NCBI GenBank assembly: GCA_025363605.1 | Contig: JANYDO010000238.1 | Coordinates: forward strand, 1-41,600 | Direction of reading: 5' to 3' | DNA from: Candidatus Kapaibacterium sp. | GTDB taxonomy: Bacteria; Bacteroidota; Ignavibacteria; Kapaibacteriales; UBA4661 | DNA length: 41,600 nt | Shown: piece after piece, positions 41,479 to 41,600 of the stretch | How positions within the stretch are numbered: the stretch's first letter is position 1 | How the letters are laid out: each line of letters starts with the position of its first letter | Position numbers and translations under genes: made by a program | Notes under the pieces: model-generated | Seen by the model: the letters and a program-made list of their open reading frames with translations, nothing else | Told to the model about the DNA's origin: nothing | Databases searched by the model: none

Positions 41479-41600
41479 TCAAGAATCCAATACGAAGCAG
41501 ACCTCAAGGCGTTCGATGTCCGTTCTTTGCCACTCGCGGAGGAGTTCAAGCCCAAAGCGGAAACAACTCCAATCACAGCGGTCAGGACGATGTAAGCGTG
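41479..41600 (-). CDS. Possible 3' end of a gene entering from the right edge
   Basis: The minus-strand frame from the window edge runs 39 codons (including CDWSCFRFGLELLREW) to a TGA at 41479-41481. Its mix of residues looks coding, but another minus frame is also open for 57 codons, and a plus-strand frame is open without an ATG. Nothing is recognised. The stretch 41343-41478 contains no gene. Confidence 0.25.
   Translation of the reverse strand, partial: RLHRPDRCDWSCFRFGLELLREWQRTDIERLEVCFVLDS

Noticed and set aside
41420-41596. Plus-strand frame at the right edge containing EFKPKAETTPITAV
   Set aside because: It has no ATG or good start, and its only ATG is the last codon before the stop. 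The minus-strand partial frame is a better though still weak candidate.

Overview
The window reads as a piece of chromosome from an FCB-group bacterium (Bacteroidota or a sister lineage such as Ignavibacteriota, Kapaibacteriota or Chlorobiota). Three things point there. A type IX secretion (T9SS) C-terminal sorting domain is encoded at 34680-36059. Almost all genes lack a Shine-Dalgarno sequence. Many intergenic gaps carry the Bacteroidota sigma-A promoter pattern, TTG/TTTG then about 20 bp then TAnnTTTG, with clear cases before the genes at 892(-), 1096(+), 12222(+), 30125(-) and 31757(+). The exact phylum is an inference. I saw no rRNA, tRNA, CRISPR array or complete insertion sequence.

Layout. 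1-2655: the left-edge end of a secreted YfaP-like protein, an NAD(P)-binding oxidoreductase behind a promoter bracketed by two identical palindromic operators, and a DUF6883/DUF4926 pair. 2674-12119 (minus strand): purB, a DUF3299 protein, a PhnD-like binding protein, a degenerate 3-hydroxyacyl-CoA dehydrogenase, a 1200-residue TerB/FHA/ABCG-type fusion transporter, an esterase and a SPOR-domain protein. 12222-16198 (plus): murG, a PgpH-type 7TM-HD phosphodiesterase and a small helical protein. 16220-20112: three outer-membrane proteins, two of them tandem paralogs, closed by a very strong terminator. 20214-23328: AMP nucleosidase, a TIGR01777 epimerase and phoH. A 202-bp IS66-like miniature transposon sits exactly at the phoH stop codon.

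23563-31645 (minus): a CADD/TenA-like putative pABA-synthesis protein, a glutathionylspermidine-synthase-like/DUF350 pair, a rhodanese/enoyl-CoA hydratase/waaA run, a DinB-like protein and mnmE. 31757-34528 (plus): an Lrp/AsnC regulator followed by type III glutamine synthetase, then a terminator. 34680-39863 (plus): a T9SS-sorted protein, a Tat/lipobox protein with Q/N- and R/G/S-rich tails, an acidic partner protein and a polysaccharide flippase. 39880-41342 (minus): a YdjM-like membrane protein and an inositol monophosphatase.

Most of the window is housekeeping: purine metabolism, peptidoglycan and LPS synthesis, tRNA modification and nitrogen assimilation. The less ordinary parts are the IS66-like MITE, the double-operator promoter, the TerB-FHA-ABCG fusion, the CADD protein with its full set of key residues, the degenerate dehydrogenase, the uncharacterised gene pair at 36157-38299, and a 12-bp palindrome found three times just upstream of start codons.
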